Assembly: GCF_001865575.2 (NCBI RefSeq)
Contig: NZ_CP017562.2
Coordinates: forward strand, 1,736,001 to 1,800,000
DNA length: 64,000 nucleotides
Direction of reading: 5' to 3'
DNA from: Paraburkholderia sprentiae WSM5005
GTDB lineage: Bacteria > Pseudomonadota > Gammaproteobacteria > Burkholderiales > Burkholderiaceae
This document shows positions 53,140 to 62,158 of this stretch, in pieces (the first letter of the stretch is position 1; each line of letters begins with the position of its first letter). The position numbers and the translations under genes were made by a program. The notes beneath the pieces are model-generated. The model was not told the DNA's origin. It worked only from the letters and a program-made list of their open reading frames with translations, and made no database searches.

Positions 53140-54180
53140 CTAGCGGGGCCCGCCGCGCGTGCTTTTCTTCGCGATCGGCGCTGGCCCGACCGATTCGCGC
53201 ATCGTCACACTGAGCGGAAACTCGCGGAAGATCTCCCACGTGGTGCCGTAACACTGGTTGATGAGCCAGCGCACCGCGTTTTGCGTCAGCTCGGCGGTCG
53301 GAATGTGCACCGACGTGAGCCCTGGCGCCGCATACGCGGCCGAGTAGTCGTCGTCATAGCTGATCACGGAGATGTCGTTCGGCACCGCAATGCCCGCCTG
53401 GTGAAAGCGCGCCAGCACGCTGACCGCCATCGTGTCGTTTGCGCAGAACAGGCCCGTCACGCGCCGCTGGGTATCGAGCAGTCTCTGCGCGGCCTCGTAG
53501 CCGCCTTCGGGTGAGAAGTCGGATTCGATCAGCGTGACGTCGTCGCGCGCAATGCCGGCCCGCGCAAGCTCGGCGAAAAAGCCGTCGATCCGCATCACGT
53601 TGTCCGACGCGGTAGCGGGCCCGGCAATCACCGCGATGTCGCGATGTCCATGATCGAGCAGCGTGCGCGCCGCGAGTTCGCCGCCGCGCCGATGGTCCGC
53701 GCTAAACGACGCTTGCGGCAACTGCTCGAACGCGCGATTCAGGAACACCATTTTCGGATGCATGTCATGCAGCATGATCAGATCTTCGTCGTGCAGATCG
53801 TGGCTGATCACGACCACGCCGTCGCAGTCGCGGCCGATCAGAAAGCGCACCGCCTCGATCGCCTGCTCGCGCGGCGACACCTCGCCGCAGCCGGTCGCGA
53901 CCACGACATGTCGCCCCACCGCGCGCAGCTCGGTGTCGGTCTGCTTCAGAATCGTGCCGTAGTAGGAACCGAAAAAGGTCGGCACGAAGATGCCGATGAT
54001 GCCAAGCTGCTGCGTCGCCATCGCCCTGCCGATCGACGACGGGCGGAAGTTCAGCGCCTCGATCGCCGCCTTCACGCGCGCCGCGGCATCGGCGGAAATC
54101 GGTCCCTTGCCGGAAATGGCCCGTGAGGCGGTCGACATGCCCACGCCGGCCAGTTCCGCAACGTCCTTGAGTGTTGCCAC
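53140..54180 (-). CDS. LacI-family regulator of the beta-glucoside operon
   Basis: About 346 residues. Start set at the GTG at 54180 (VATLKDVAELAGVGMSTASRAI), where the HTH conventionally begins and a GGAGA lies 7-10 bases upstream; an ATG at 54192 is possible. N-terminal LacI HTH with the hinge helix (IEALNFRPSSIGRAMATQ), and a periplasmic-binding-like effector domain (LFCANDTMAVSVLARFHQAGIAVPNDISVISYDD). It ends the gene row of ABC transporter and beta-glucosidase and most likely represses it, binding the palindrome at 60115-60130, with a disaccharide as inducer (inference from layout). Confidence 0.87.
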   Translation of the reverse strand: MATLKDVAELAGVGMSTASRAISGKGPISADAAARVKAAIEALNFRPSSIGRAMATQQLGIIGIFVPTFFGSYYGTILKQTDTELRAVGRHVVVATGCGEVSPREQAIEAVRFLIGRDCDGVVVISHDLHDEDLIMLHDMHPKMVFLNRAFEQLPQASFSADHRRGGELAARTLLDHGHRDIAVIAGPATASDNVMRIDGFFAELARAGIARDDVTLIESDFSPEGGYEAAQRLLDTQRRVTGLFCANDTMAVSVLARFHQAGIAVPNDISVISYDDDYSAAYAAPGLTSVHIPTAELTQNAVRWLINQCYGTTWEIFREFPLSVTMRESVGPAPIAKKSTRGGPR

Positions 54181-54237
54181 GCGGTTCTCCATCAAGCCTG
54201 TCTCGACGAGCCGCTTGGCGCGTGACGCGTTGCGGCG

Positions 54238-55398
54238 TTATAAGCGCGCGCCGCTCGCTTCGTCGAATAGCGAGACATGCGCGGCGTCGAACGAAAACGC
54301 CACGGTGTCATCCTCCGCAATCGGCGCTTTGGTCTGGTCGATCGACGCGATCTGTTCGCCATGATAGTCGAGCCAGATCACGCGGTGGTTGCCCATTGGC
54401 TCCACCAGCGAAACTTTTGCGCGCTCGCTAGCGGCTGGCGTGACATGCACGTCTTCGGCTCGCACGCCGAGCACGCAGCGCACACCCTCTGCGGGCGCCT
54501 CGTTGAACGCGTACGCCGACACGTCGATGCGCAGGTGCGCGGTGCAAAATTGAAACGCGCCGTCGCGCGTCTCGAGCGTGCCCTTCAGCAGATTCATCGC
54601 CGGCGAGCCGAGGAACGTCGCGACGAACAGGTTATTCGGCCGCGCATACACCTCGGCCGGCGTGCCGAACTGCTGAATCACGCCGCCGCGCATCACGGCC
54701 ATGCGCGTGGCGAGCGTCATTGCCTCGACCTGATCGTGCGTCACGTAGATCATCGTCGCGCCGAGGCGTTGATGCAGTTGCTTGAGTTCGCGACGCAGCT
54801 CGGTGCGCAGCTTCGCGTCTAGGTTCGACAGCGGTTCGTCGAACAGGAACACGTCGGCTTCACGCACGATCGCGCGGCCGATCGCGACGCGCTGCCGCTG
54901 TCCGCCCGATAACTGCGACGGCTTGCGCTTGAGTAGCGGCCCCAGTTGCAGCATCTCCGACGCGCGCGCGACGCGCCGCGCAATTTCCGCCTTCGGTGTG
55001 CCGTTGATCCGCAGCGCGAACGACAGATTGCGCTCGACGCTCATCGTCGGATACAGCGCGTACGACTGGAACACGAGCGCGATGCGGCGATCCTTCGGAT
55101 CGGCCCACGTCATGTCCTCGCCGGCGATCTCGATGCTGCCGTCGCTGACGTCGATCAGGCCCGCGATGCTGTGCAGCAGCGTGGACTTGCCGCAGCCCGA
55201 CGGCCCGAGCAGCACGACGAACTCGCCGGCGAGCACGTCCAGACCGAGGTTCTCGATCACGGTGTTCGAGCCGAGGCGAATCGTCAGATTGCGGATCGCC
55301 ACGTTGGCGGGATGCGTGAGCGCCGCGGCGTCCGGGTGAGCGTCCGCGCCGGCACCCGGCACGCCGGCCGCGTCGATCGTATTAGCCATGTTTGCCAT
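54238..55398 (-). CDS. ABC transporter ATP-binding protein (MalK/UgpC type)
   Basis: 386 residues. Walker A GPSGCGKST, signature LSGGQRQRVAIGRA, Walker B VFLFDEPLSNLD, D-loop and H (VTHDQVEAM) are all intact. The C-terminal OB-fold regulatory domain of sugar importers is present (VRAEDVHV). GGGG lies before the ATG at 55398; another ATG sits three codons downstream. Energises the importer formed with the next three genes. Confidence 0.92.
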   Translation of the reverse strand: MANMANTIDAAGVPGAGADAHPDAAALTHPANVAIRNLTIRLGSNTVIENLGLDVLAGEFVVLLGPSGCGKSTLLHSIAGLIDVSDGSIEIAGEDMTWADPKDRRIALVFQSYALYPTMSVERNLSFALRINGTPKAEIARRVARASEMLQLGPLLKRKPSQLSGGQRQRVAIGRAIVREADVFLFDEPLSNLDAKLRTELRRELKQLHQRLGATMIYVTHDQVEAMTLATRMAVMRGGVIQQFGTPAEVYARPNNLFVATFLGSPAMNLLKGTLETRDGAFQFCTAHLRIDVSAYAFNEAPAEGVRCVLGVRAEDVHVTPAASERAKVSLVEPMGNHRVIWLDYHGEQIASIDQTKAPIAEDDTVAFSFDAAHVSLFDEASGARL

Positions 55399-55401
55399 GC
55401 C

Positions 55402-56319
55402 CTACCCCTTGACGGCGCCCGACGCGATGCCACGCACGAACCAGCGGCCCGAAATGAAATAAACCGCGAGCGGCACCATCGAGGTCAGGATGGTCGCCGC
55501 CATATTGACGTTGTAGAGCCGCTCGCCGGTCGTCGTGTTGATGATGTTGTTCAACTGCACCGTCATCGGCAGATTGTTCGTGCCGGCGAACACGAGACCC
55601 AGAATGAAGTCGTTCCAGATGTTCGTGACCTGCATGATCAGCGCGACGACGATGATCGGCGTCGACATCGGCAGCATCAGTTGAAAGAAGATGCGCCAGA
55701 AACTGCCGCCGTCGATACGCGCGGCCTTGAAAAGCTCCTGCGGAATCGACGCGTAGTAGTTGCGGAACAGCAGCGTCATCACCGGCATGCCGAACATCGT
55801 ATGGATCAGCACGATGCCCGGCAGCGAGCTGAACAGATGCACGCTGGCGAGCACGCGCACCAGCGGATAGACCATCACCTGCACCGGAATGAACGCGCCG
55901 ACCAGCAGCACGCCGAACAACAGACCCGCGCCGCGCGGCCGCCAGAACGACAGCGCGTAGCCGTTCACCGCACCGACCGCGATCGACAGCACCGTGCTCG
56001 GCACGACGATCCGCACCGAGTTCCAGAAGCCGACGCGAATGCCGTTGCAATCGAGCCCGGTGCAGGCCGACTGCCACGCCGCGCGCCAGGCGTCGAGCGT
56101 GAAATGCATCGGCAAGCCGAGCAGATTGCCGAGGCGGATCTCGCTCATCGGCTTCACCGACGTGACCAGCATCACGTAGAGCGGCAACAGGAAGAACACC
56201 GCGGCGCTCAGCAGAAACGCGTAGATGCCAAGACGCGCCGGCGAGAACGCCGAGCGGCGAGGCCGCGTGCGGGCGCGATGCGGCATGCCGCCCTGGAGCG
56301 TGGAATCGAGCGTGTTCAT
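55402..56319 (-). CDS. ABC sugar permease (MalG type)
   Basis: 305 residues from ATG at 56319, which overlaps the end of the other permease gene by 4 bp. Six membrane segments; the coupling loop reads ELFKAARIDGGSFWRIFFQLMLPM (EAA motif). N-terminal AFLLSAAVFFLLPLYVMLVTSVK is the usual start of MalG-type permeases. The frame extending upstream to 56976 is a shadow of the neighbour. Confidence 0.9.
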   Translation of the reverse strand: MNTLDSTLQGGMPHRARTRPRRSAFSPARLGIYAFLLSAAVFFLLPLYVMLVTSVKPMSEIRLGNLLGLPMHFTLDAWRAAWQSACTGLDCNGIRVGFWNSVRIVVPSTVLSIAVGAVNGYALSFWRPRGAGLLFGVLLVGAFIPVQVMVYPLVRVLASVHLFSSLPGIVLIHTMFGMPVMTLLFRNYYASIPQELFKAARIDGGSFWRIFFQLMLPMSTPIIVVALIMQVTNIWNDFILGLVFAGTNNLPMTVQLNNIINTTTGERLYNVNMAATILTSMVPLAVYFISGRWFVRGIASGAVKG

Positions 56320-57272
56320 CCCCTCTCCCCGCGCAGCGCCGCGCGGCTGCGTGCATAGAAGAACGGCGCGATGATCGCGAGCACCGTCGCGAGCAGCACG
56401 ATCGATGCCGCCGACGCGAGGCCGATGTTGGCGCGCCCGAACAAATAATCCATGATGAATTTGGCCGGCACTTCGCTCGCGGTGCCGGGGCCGCCCTGCG
56501 TCATCGCGACGACCGCGTCGTACAGCTTCACGACCATCACGAACAGCAGCACGAACGCGGTCGAGATCGACGGTCCGAGCATCGGCACCACGATGCTCGC
56601 GTAGACGCGCCAGCGCGGAATGCCGTCGATGCGCGCGGCTTTCCACAGCTCCTCGTCGATGCCGCGCAGGCCCGCGAGCATCAGCGCCATCACGAGGCCT
56701 GACGCCTGCCACACGGTTGCGATCACGATCGTGTAGATGACCCAGTCCTGATCGACGATCCAGTCGAAGCGCGCATGCGTGAAGCCGAGATTGCGCACCA
56801 CCTGCTGCGCGCCGAGCGCGGGATTCAGAATCCATTGCCAGACGAGCCCAGTCGCGACGAACGACATCGCGTACGGATACAGAAACACCGTGCGCAACGC
56901 GCCTTCCGCCACCACGCGCTGATCGATGAAGATCGCCAGCAGCAAACCGATCACCATGCACGCGATGATGAAACACGCGCCGTAGATCACGATGTTCTGC
57001 AGCGACACGAGCCAGCGATCGTTGTGGAAGAGCCGCACATACTGCGTGAGGCCCACGAAGTCGTTCGACGGAAACGTGTGCGAATTGCTGAGCGACACGC
57101 GCGCGGTCCAGACCATCGTGCCCAGGTACGCGAACACGACGGTCAGCAGCATCGGCAGCAAGGCCAGCCAGACCGCGATCGAAAACCGCCGGTTCAGCGG
57201 TTTATGTCGCGGCTTGGGTTGCGAGTTGCCGTGTGGGTTCGAACCCTCGGCTGGCAGCTTGAGCGCGTGCAT
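56316..57272 (-). CDS. ABC sugar permease (MalF type)
   Basis: 318 residues, six membrane segments. EAA motif: EELWKAARIDGIPRWRVYASIVVPM. Starts with a hydrophilic 30-residue stretch. Partner of the MalG-type permease; located 7 bp after the binding-protein gene stop. Confidence 0.9.
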   Translation of the reverse strand: MHALKLPAEGSNPHGNSQPKPRHKPLNRRFSIAVWLALLPMLLTVVFAYLGTMVWTARVSLSNSHTFPSNDFVGLTQYVRLFHNDRWLVSLQNIVIYGACFIIACMVIGLLLAIFIDQRVVAEGALRTVFLYPYAMSFVATGLVWQWILNPALGAQQVVRNLGFTHARFDWIVDQDWVIYTIVIATVWQASGLVMALMLAGLRGIDEELWKAARIDGIPRWRVYASIVVPMLGPSISTAFVLLFVMVVKLYDAVVAMTQGGPGTASEVPAKFIMDYLFGRANIGLASAASIVLLATVLAIIAPFFYARSRAALRGERG

Positions 57273-57279
57273 GGCAGGC

Positions 57280-58518
57280 TTAACCCTTCAATGCGCTGGC
57301 GAAGGCTTTCTGCGCGTCGTCGACGGACTCGTTCTTGTTCCAGAAGTTCGTCACGACGTCGGTCAGCGCACCCTGCGTATCCGGCGACAGCAGCATTTCC
57401 GGATTCGGCAACTGGCGCGACTTGTCCTTCATGATCGCGATGCCCTCCTTCGCGCAGATGTCGAGGCTGCTTTCGTCCACGTCAGGCCGGATTGGAATCG
57501 AGCCTTTCTTCGCGCTGAACGCGACCTGCGCGGACGGCGAGGTCATCACCGTGGCGAGCAGGTTCTGCGCCTTGATCGCCGACGCGTTGTCGGTCTTCGG
57601 GAACACGAACACGTCGCCCGCGACCAGATACGGCGAATGCGGACCGAAGCCCGGGAAGCAGCCGAAGTCCTTGCCCGCGGCCTGATTCGCCGCGACGAAC
57701 TCGCCCTTCGCCCAGTCGCCCATGATCTGTACGCCGGCCTTGCCCGAGGTCACGAGCGCGGTCGCGTCGTTCCAGTTGCGGCCGGGCGAGCCCGGATCGA
57801 CGAAATCGTGCAGCCGCTTGAACGATACGAGCACTTTCTTGAACGCATCCGATTTGACCGCGTTCTGATCGTGATCGCGATAGACCTTCATATACAGGTC
57901 CGGGCCGCCCACGTCCGCGAGCACCGCGTCGAACGTGATCTTCTCCTGCCACGGCTGGCCGCCGAACGCGAGCGGAATCACGCCGGCGGTCTTCAGCTTG
58001 CCGAGATCGGCGATGAATTCGTCGTAGCTTTTCGGCTCGCTCGCGATGCCCGCTTTCTGGAACACCGGCTTCGAGTAGAAGAACCAGGCCGGCATGTGAA
58101 TGTCGACCGGCGCCGCGTAGTAATGACCCTTCACGCGGATGCTGTCGAGAATCGACTGCGGGAAAATGCCGTTCCAGTTTTCTTTCGCGGCGACGTTGTC
58201 AACGTTGTTAAGCAGTCCCTGGTCGATCAGATCGTGAAACTGCTTCGACGTATTGAACTGGGCGGCGGTGGGTGGATCACCGCCGACGATCCGGTTGATC
58301 GCGGTGGAGCGGGCCTGGTCCGCGCCGGCGACCGCGTTGTCGACCCATTGGCCGCCGGCCTTGTCGTACGCGTCGGCAAACTGGCGAATCGCGGCCGATT
58401 CGCCGCCCGAGGTCCACCAGTGAATCACGTTAGCCTTGAGCGGCTCTGCCTGCGCGACGACGCCATACAGCGCCAGTGCCGCAACCACGCCTCGCAAGAC
58501 CATTCTGTTGCTGTTCAT
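57280..58518 (-). CDS. ABC sugar-binding protein
   Basis: 412 residues, signal peptide (VVAALALYGVVAQAEP), then a two-lobed family-1 solute-binding fold (VIHWWTSGGESAAIRQFADAYDKAGG). Trp and Tyr residues in the cleft region (PVDIHMPAWFFYSKP) fit sugar stacking. The operon suggests cellobiose or another beta-glucoside as ligand. About 95 bp follow the beta-glucosidase stop. Confidence 0.9.
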   Translation of the reverse strand: MNSNRMVLRGVVAALALYGVVAQAEPLKANVIHWWTSGGESAAIRQFADAYDKAGGQWVDNAVAGADQARSTAINRIVGGDPPTAAQFNTSKQFHDLIDQGLLNNVDNVAAKENWNGIFPQSILDSIRVKGHYYAAPVDIHMPAWFFYSKPVFQKAGIASEPKSYDEFIADLGKLKTAGVIPLAFGGQPWQEKITFDAVLADVGGPDLYMKVYRDHDQNAVKSDAFKKVLVSFKRLHDFVDPGSPGRNWNDATALVTSGKAGVQIMGDWAKGEFVAANQAAGKDFGCFPGFGPHSPYLVAGDVFVFPKTDNASAIKAQNLLATVMTSPSAQVAFSAKKGSIPIRPDVDESSLDICAKEGIAIMKDKSRQLPNPEMLLSPDTQGALTDVVTNFWNKNESVDDAQKAFASALKG

Positions 58519-58612
58519 TCCGTCTCCTCCGGGCTCCTGGCCCGTGTGTCAACTCGAAATACCAACCAGCTCCACCCGGTTTTACATCGTTGTTGCGTCG
58601 TTCTAGTTGTGT

Positions 58613-60031
58613 TTATTGCGCTTGCGCGTTGCGATCTTCGATGAATTTCGACACCAGCTCCGCGCTGCGCTTGACCGTGCGCTTCTGCGTTTCATAGTCG
58701 ACGTGAACGATGCCGAAGCGCCGCTCATAGCCGAAAGCCCACTCGAAGTTGTCCATCAGCGACCACAGGAAGTAGCCGCGCACGTCGACGCCCGCCTTGA
58801 TCGCCTGATCGACCGCGGCGAGATGGCGCTTCAGGAACGAGATGCGCTGCGTGTCCTCGACGCGGCCGTCGATCACCTGGTCGTTCGATGCCATGCCGTT
58901 CTCGGTGATGTAGATGGGCGGCAGATTGGCGTAGGTATCCTTGAAACCGGTCAACAGATCGCGAAGACCGTCGGGGTAAACCTCCCAGCCCATCTGCGTG
59001 CGCTCGACGCCGTCGAGCGGCACATCCTTGAAGCCGTGCCCGCCATCGCTCGCCACGTTGGTGCGGAAATAGTAGTTGATGCCGAGGAAATCGAGCGGCG
59101 TATTGATCGTCTGCATGTCGCCGTCGAGCGCGAGCGGCTCGGTGCCCGGCCACAGTTCGAACAGGTCTTGCGGATATTCGCCCTTGAACAGCGGATCGAG
59201 AATCCACGCGTTGTGCTGAACTTCGAACAGCTCGGCCGCGCGACGGTCCGCGGCGCTGTCGCTATTGGGCGTACCGCGTCCGACGTTCGCGACGATGCCC
59301 TTGTGAGAGCGCGGATCGTTCGCGCGTAGCACCGGAAGCGCGAGACCGTGCGCGAGCAGCAGATGATGCATGGCCTGCGTGGCGAAACGCAGGTTCGAGA
59401 GTCCGGGCGCGTGATGGCCGTTTCCGTAGCCGAGGTACGCCGAACACCACGGCTCGTTGAGTGTCGCCCACGCATCGACGAGACCGTGCAGCTCGCGGCT
59501 CATCAGGTCCGCGTAATCGACGAATCGGTACGCGGTGTCGCGATTGAGCCAGCCGCCGCGATCCTCGAGATGCTGGGGCAGATCCCAGTGATACAGCGTG
59601 ACGAAAGTCGCGATGTTCTTTTCTTTGAGCCGCCCCAGCAGGCGCTTGTAGAAGTCGAGCCCCTTGCGGTTCGGCGCGCCGTTTTCGTCCATCACGCGCG
59701 GCCACGCGGTCGACAGCCGGTACGCTTCGAGGCCGAGGCCAGCGAGCAGATCGACGTCCTGTTGCCAGCGATGATAGTGATCGCACGCGACGGCGCCGGT
59801 GTCGCCGGCCAACACCTTGCCGGGTGTGGCCGAGAACGTGTCCCAGATCGACGGCAGGCGGCCGTCTTCATCGACCGCGCCTTCGATCTGATACGACGCG
59901 GTGGCCGCGCCGAGCAGAAAGTCCTGGCGCCACAGCGACGAATCGGCGGGTGGCGTGAAGGGATCGACATGCGGATCGCCGTGAGCGTTTGAATGGCCTG
60001 CGTCGATGACTGCCGATGCATCGTTTTCCAC
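58613..60031 (-). CDS. Family 1 beta-glucosidase
   Basis: 472 residues. Start is the GTG at 60031, preceded by AGGAGA at six bases; the upstream extension is unsupported. GH1 landmarks: FLLGAATASYQIEGA, acid/base E193 in TLNEPW, nucleophile E377 in YITENG, and the C-terminal YFLWSLMDNFEWAFGY. Retaining beta-glucosidase, cytoplasmic (no signal peptide), so it would cleave imported disaccharides to glucose. First gene of the operon with the ABC importer and LacI regulator. Confidence 0.92.
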   Translation of the reverse strand: MENDASAVIDAGHSNAHGDPHVDPFTPPADSSLWRQDFLLGAATASYQIEGAVDEDGRLPSIWDTFSATPGKVLAGDTGAVACDHYHRWQQDVDLLAGLGLEAYRLSTAWPRVMDENGAPNRKGLDFYKRLLGRLKEKNIATFVTLYHWDLPQHLEDRGGWLNRDTAYRFVDYADLMSRELHGLVDAWATLNEPWCSAYLGYGNGHHAPGLSNLRFATQAMHHLLLAHGLALPVLRANDPRSHKGIVANVGRGTPNSDSAADRRAAELFEVQHNAWILDPLFKGEYPQDLFELWPGTEPLALDGDMQTINTPLDFLGINYYFRTNVASDGGHGFKDVPLDGVERTQMGWEVYPDGLRDLLTGFKDTYANLPPIYITENGMASNDQVIDGRVEDTQRISFLKRHLAAVDQAIKAGVDVRGYFLWSLMDNFEWAFGYERRFGIVHVDYETQKRTVKRSAELVSKFIEDRNAQAQ

Positions 60032-60114
60032 GGATTCTCTCCTGCAATGAGGTCGTTGAACCGGGTGTGATGAAGCGCGAGGCGCTCCCGTTCGAGCCTG
60101 CGGTGAACGCTTGA

Positions 60115-60130
60115 GTGGAAGCGCTTCCAC
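60115..60130. promoter_or_regulatory. LacI/CelR-type operator
   Basis: GTGGAAGCGCTTCCAC, a perfect 16-bp palindrome, 84 bp before the beta-glucosidase start. The core T-G-G-A-A-G-C-G-C-T-T-C-C-A has the CG centre and spacing of LacI-family operators. Best candidate site for the LacI protein encoded at the end of the same operon. Confidence 0.8.
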
Positions 60131-60131
60131 A

Positions 60132-60606
60132 CTGACCAGCGAACGATAGCAGCGGGCGAATCACCGCAGCAATCCGGGTTTGTCTGGAGGGGTTTCTGAC
60201 ATCCGGCCGAGCGTGATGCGAGGCGCATCAAGGCGAACAAAGCGCCGTGAGGTGGCAAGCGGTGAGAGACTTTTGTCCGCCGCCCGCGTGCGCACGGCCC
60301 ACCATGGAACGGTTGGAACCCGGGTAACGACTTCAGCGCGGCTCCCCAACTCCGCTACCAGAGGACGGCCTACTGCGGGAGCGTTGGGGGTGTCACCGCG
60401 CCGTTCTTTGCGTACGCTCACCAGGGTTACGTTACGCGCGAGGACAGCAGGGGAAGAACCTGTGGCGGCAAGCCGTCCGGCGGAGGGCCGGACCAGAACG
60501 GCAGCGTAGCAGGTGAATTTCTGCGGACCCGTCTCGGCGGCAGCTTAAGGCTCGCCGCACGGCTCGACAGGCGGTTGCCACAGCGCCCTTTGGCAGTCCC
60601 GGCTCA
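60132..60606. other. Gene-free stretch, 475 bp, unusual unassigned sequence
   Basis: No ordinary gene is supported. The minus-strand frame from about 60421 to 60161 reads as an 86-residue basic, low-complexity protein, and the + strand has a comparable frame; neither has a ribosome site. The sequence has no clear terminator and does not look like a normal spacer (GC-rich with few AT-runs). I had the impression of a repeated element common in Burkholderia, but this cannot be checked here. Confidence 0.35.
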
Positions 60607-61029
60607 TCACACAAACCCTAAATTACGCAGCGCCTCCTCGGCGGCCTCATGGTCTTGCACCGAGGTTCCGCCAGAAACGCCGATGCCCCCCACCAAACGC
60701 CCTTCATGGAAAAGTGGTACCCCACCGCCGACCGGCGTCAGACGCGGATGGTGCGCCAGCGGGGCAATCGCGGGTTCGGCCATGTACTGGTTCCATTGAT
60801 GCGTGGCGATGCCGAACGAGGCGGCGGTCCATGCCTTGTCGATGGCAACGTCAGCCGTCAGGAATGGGGCGGCATCCGCGCGCTCGAATGCGCGCAGGTG
60901 ACCTCCCGCATCGGTAATTGCGATGGTCGCGGCGAATCCGCGCGCTGCGCAGGCGCGGCGCGCCTCGGCCAGCAATGCTTGCGCGGCGTCGAGGCTGATC
61001 GTTGCCGCGCTGATGATCGGTAATGTCAT
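60607..61029 (-). CDS. GlcG/HbpS-type heme-degrading-like protein
   Basis: 140 residues. Pattern of the GlcG/HbpS (DUF336) family: ISLDAAQALLAEARRACAARG, IAITDAGGHLRAFERADAAP, DKAWTAASF and the glycine-rich end VGGIGVSGGTSVQDHEAAEEAL. The family has roles in heme binding, glycolate or dioxygenase-related metabolism; substrate unknown. Follows the oxidoreductase gene with 23 bp between stop and start, so it belongs to the same unit. Confidence 0.85.
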   Translation of the reverse strand: MTLPIISAATISLDAAQALLAEARRACAARGFAATIAITDAGGHLRAFERADAAPFLTADVAIDKAWTAASFGIATHQWNQYMAEPAIAPLAHHPRLTPVGGGVPLFHEGRLVGGIGVSGGTSVQDHEAAEEALRNLGFV

Positions 61030-61052
61030 GTTGATGCTCGTTGTCAGAAAGT

Positions 61053-62066
61053 TCAGCGGTCGGCGACGACGACTTTGCCGATCATGTTGCCCGCCTCGAC
61101 CAGTGCATGCGCCTCGGCCAGACCGGCGGCGTTGATGCCGTCAATGCGTCGGGTCAGGGTGTGCTTGAGGTCGCCCCGATCGACCAGCTGCGCCACGCGG
61201 CGCAACAACGCGTGTTGGCGTGCGATGGTGCCGGTGGTGAACATCACGCGGGTGTACATGAGTTCCCAGTGAATCGAAATCGATTTCGCCTTGAACGGCC
61301 CGATATCCAGCCCCACCGGGTCGTCGATCAGTGCGAACTGGCCCTCCGGGCGCAGCACCGCGGCGATTTGCGGCACATAGCTGGCGCTGTCGTTCAAACC
61401 GGCAACGTGGGTGACGTGTTCGATGCCGAGCGCGGCCAATTGGGGCGCCCAAGGCTGACGGTGATCGAGAACGTGGTGAGCACCATGAGCCAGCACCCAC
61501 TCGCGGGTTTCCGGTCGCGAGGCGGTGCCGACGACGGTCACGCCAGTCAGCTCGCGCGCCAGTTGGGTAAGAATGGAGCCGACGCCGCCAGCTGCCCCTA
61601 TTACCAGCAGCACGTTGTCGTCGGTTGGCTCGGCAGCGTGAACACGTAGACGATCGAACAGCAGCTCCCAGGCCGTGATCGCTGTCAGCGGCAACGACGC
61701 GGCTTGCGCGAAGTCCAGCGATGTCGGCATGGGTCCGACGACGCGTTCGTCCACTGCGTGCAGTTCGCTGTTGCAGCCCGGCCGCGTAATGTCACCGGCG
61801 TACCACACTCGGTCGCCTGACTTGAAGCGCGTGGCCAACGGACCGGTAGCGCGGACGATTCCCGCTGCGTCCCAGCCGGCGATGCGCGCACTGCCTTCCG
61901 GAATATCGCCACGGCGCCGGATTTTGGTATCGACGGGGTTGACCGATACCGCTTTGACTTCCACCAGCAGGTCGTGGTCGCGCAGTTCCGGCGTCGGCAG
62001 TTCGATGTCCTGAAGTGCCTGCGGGTGGTCGATGGGGTGGTTCCGATAGAAGCCAATCGCTTTCAT
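61053..62066 (-). CDS. MDR-family zinc-type alcohol dehydrogenase / quinone oxidoreductase
   Basis: 337 residues from the ATG at 62066 (GGAG site nine bases before). GroES-like N-terminal domain (VKAVSVNPVDTKIRRRG, AGWDAAGIV) and Rossmann domain (VIGAAGGVGSILTQLA). The structural and catalytic zinc cysteines of classical ADHs are not visible, so it is closer to NADPH quinone-oxidoreductase-type MDR enzymes. Cytoplasmic, reduces quinones, aldehydes or enones. Divergent from a LysR gene with a 92-bp gap. Confidence 0.85.
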   Translation of the reverse strand: MKAIGFYRNHPIDHPQALQDIELPTPELRDHDLLVEVKAVSVNPVDTKIRRRGDIPEGSARIAGWDAAGIVRATGPLATRFKSGDRVWYAGDITRPGCNSELHAVDERVVGPMPTSLDFAQAASLPLTAITAWELLFDRLRVHAAEPTDDNVLLVIGAAGGVGSILTQLARELTGVTVVGTASRPETREWVLAHGAHHVLDHRQPWAPQLAALGIEHVTHVAGLNDSASYVPQIAAVLRPEGQFALIDDPVGLDIGPFKAKSISIHWELMYTRVMFTTGTIARQHALLRRVAQLVDRGDLKHTLTRRIDGINAAGLAEAHALVEAGNMIGKVVVADR

Positions 62067-62158
62067 ACAAGTGATCTCCGACGTTGCATTGCGGCTATGG
62101 TATCTTTCGGCGATATGCGGATAAACACCCGCTGCGCCCAAACACTTTCCGCATTTCG

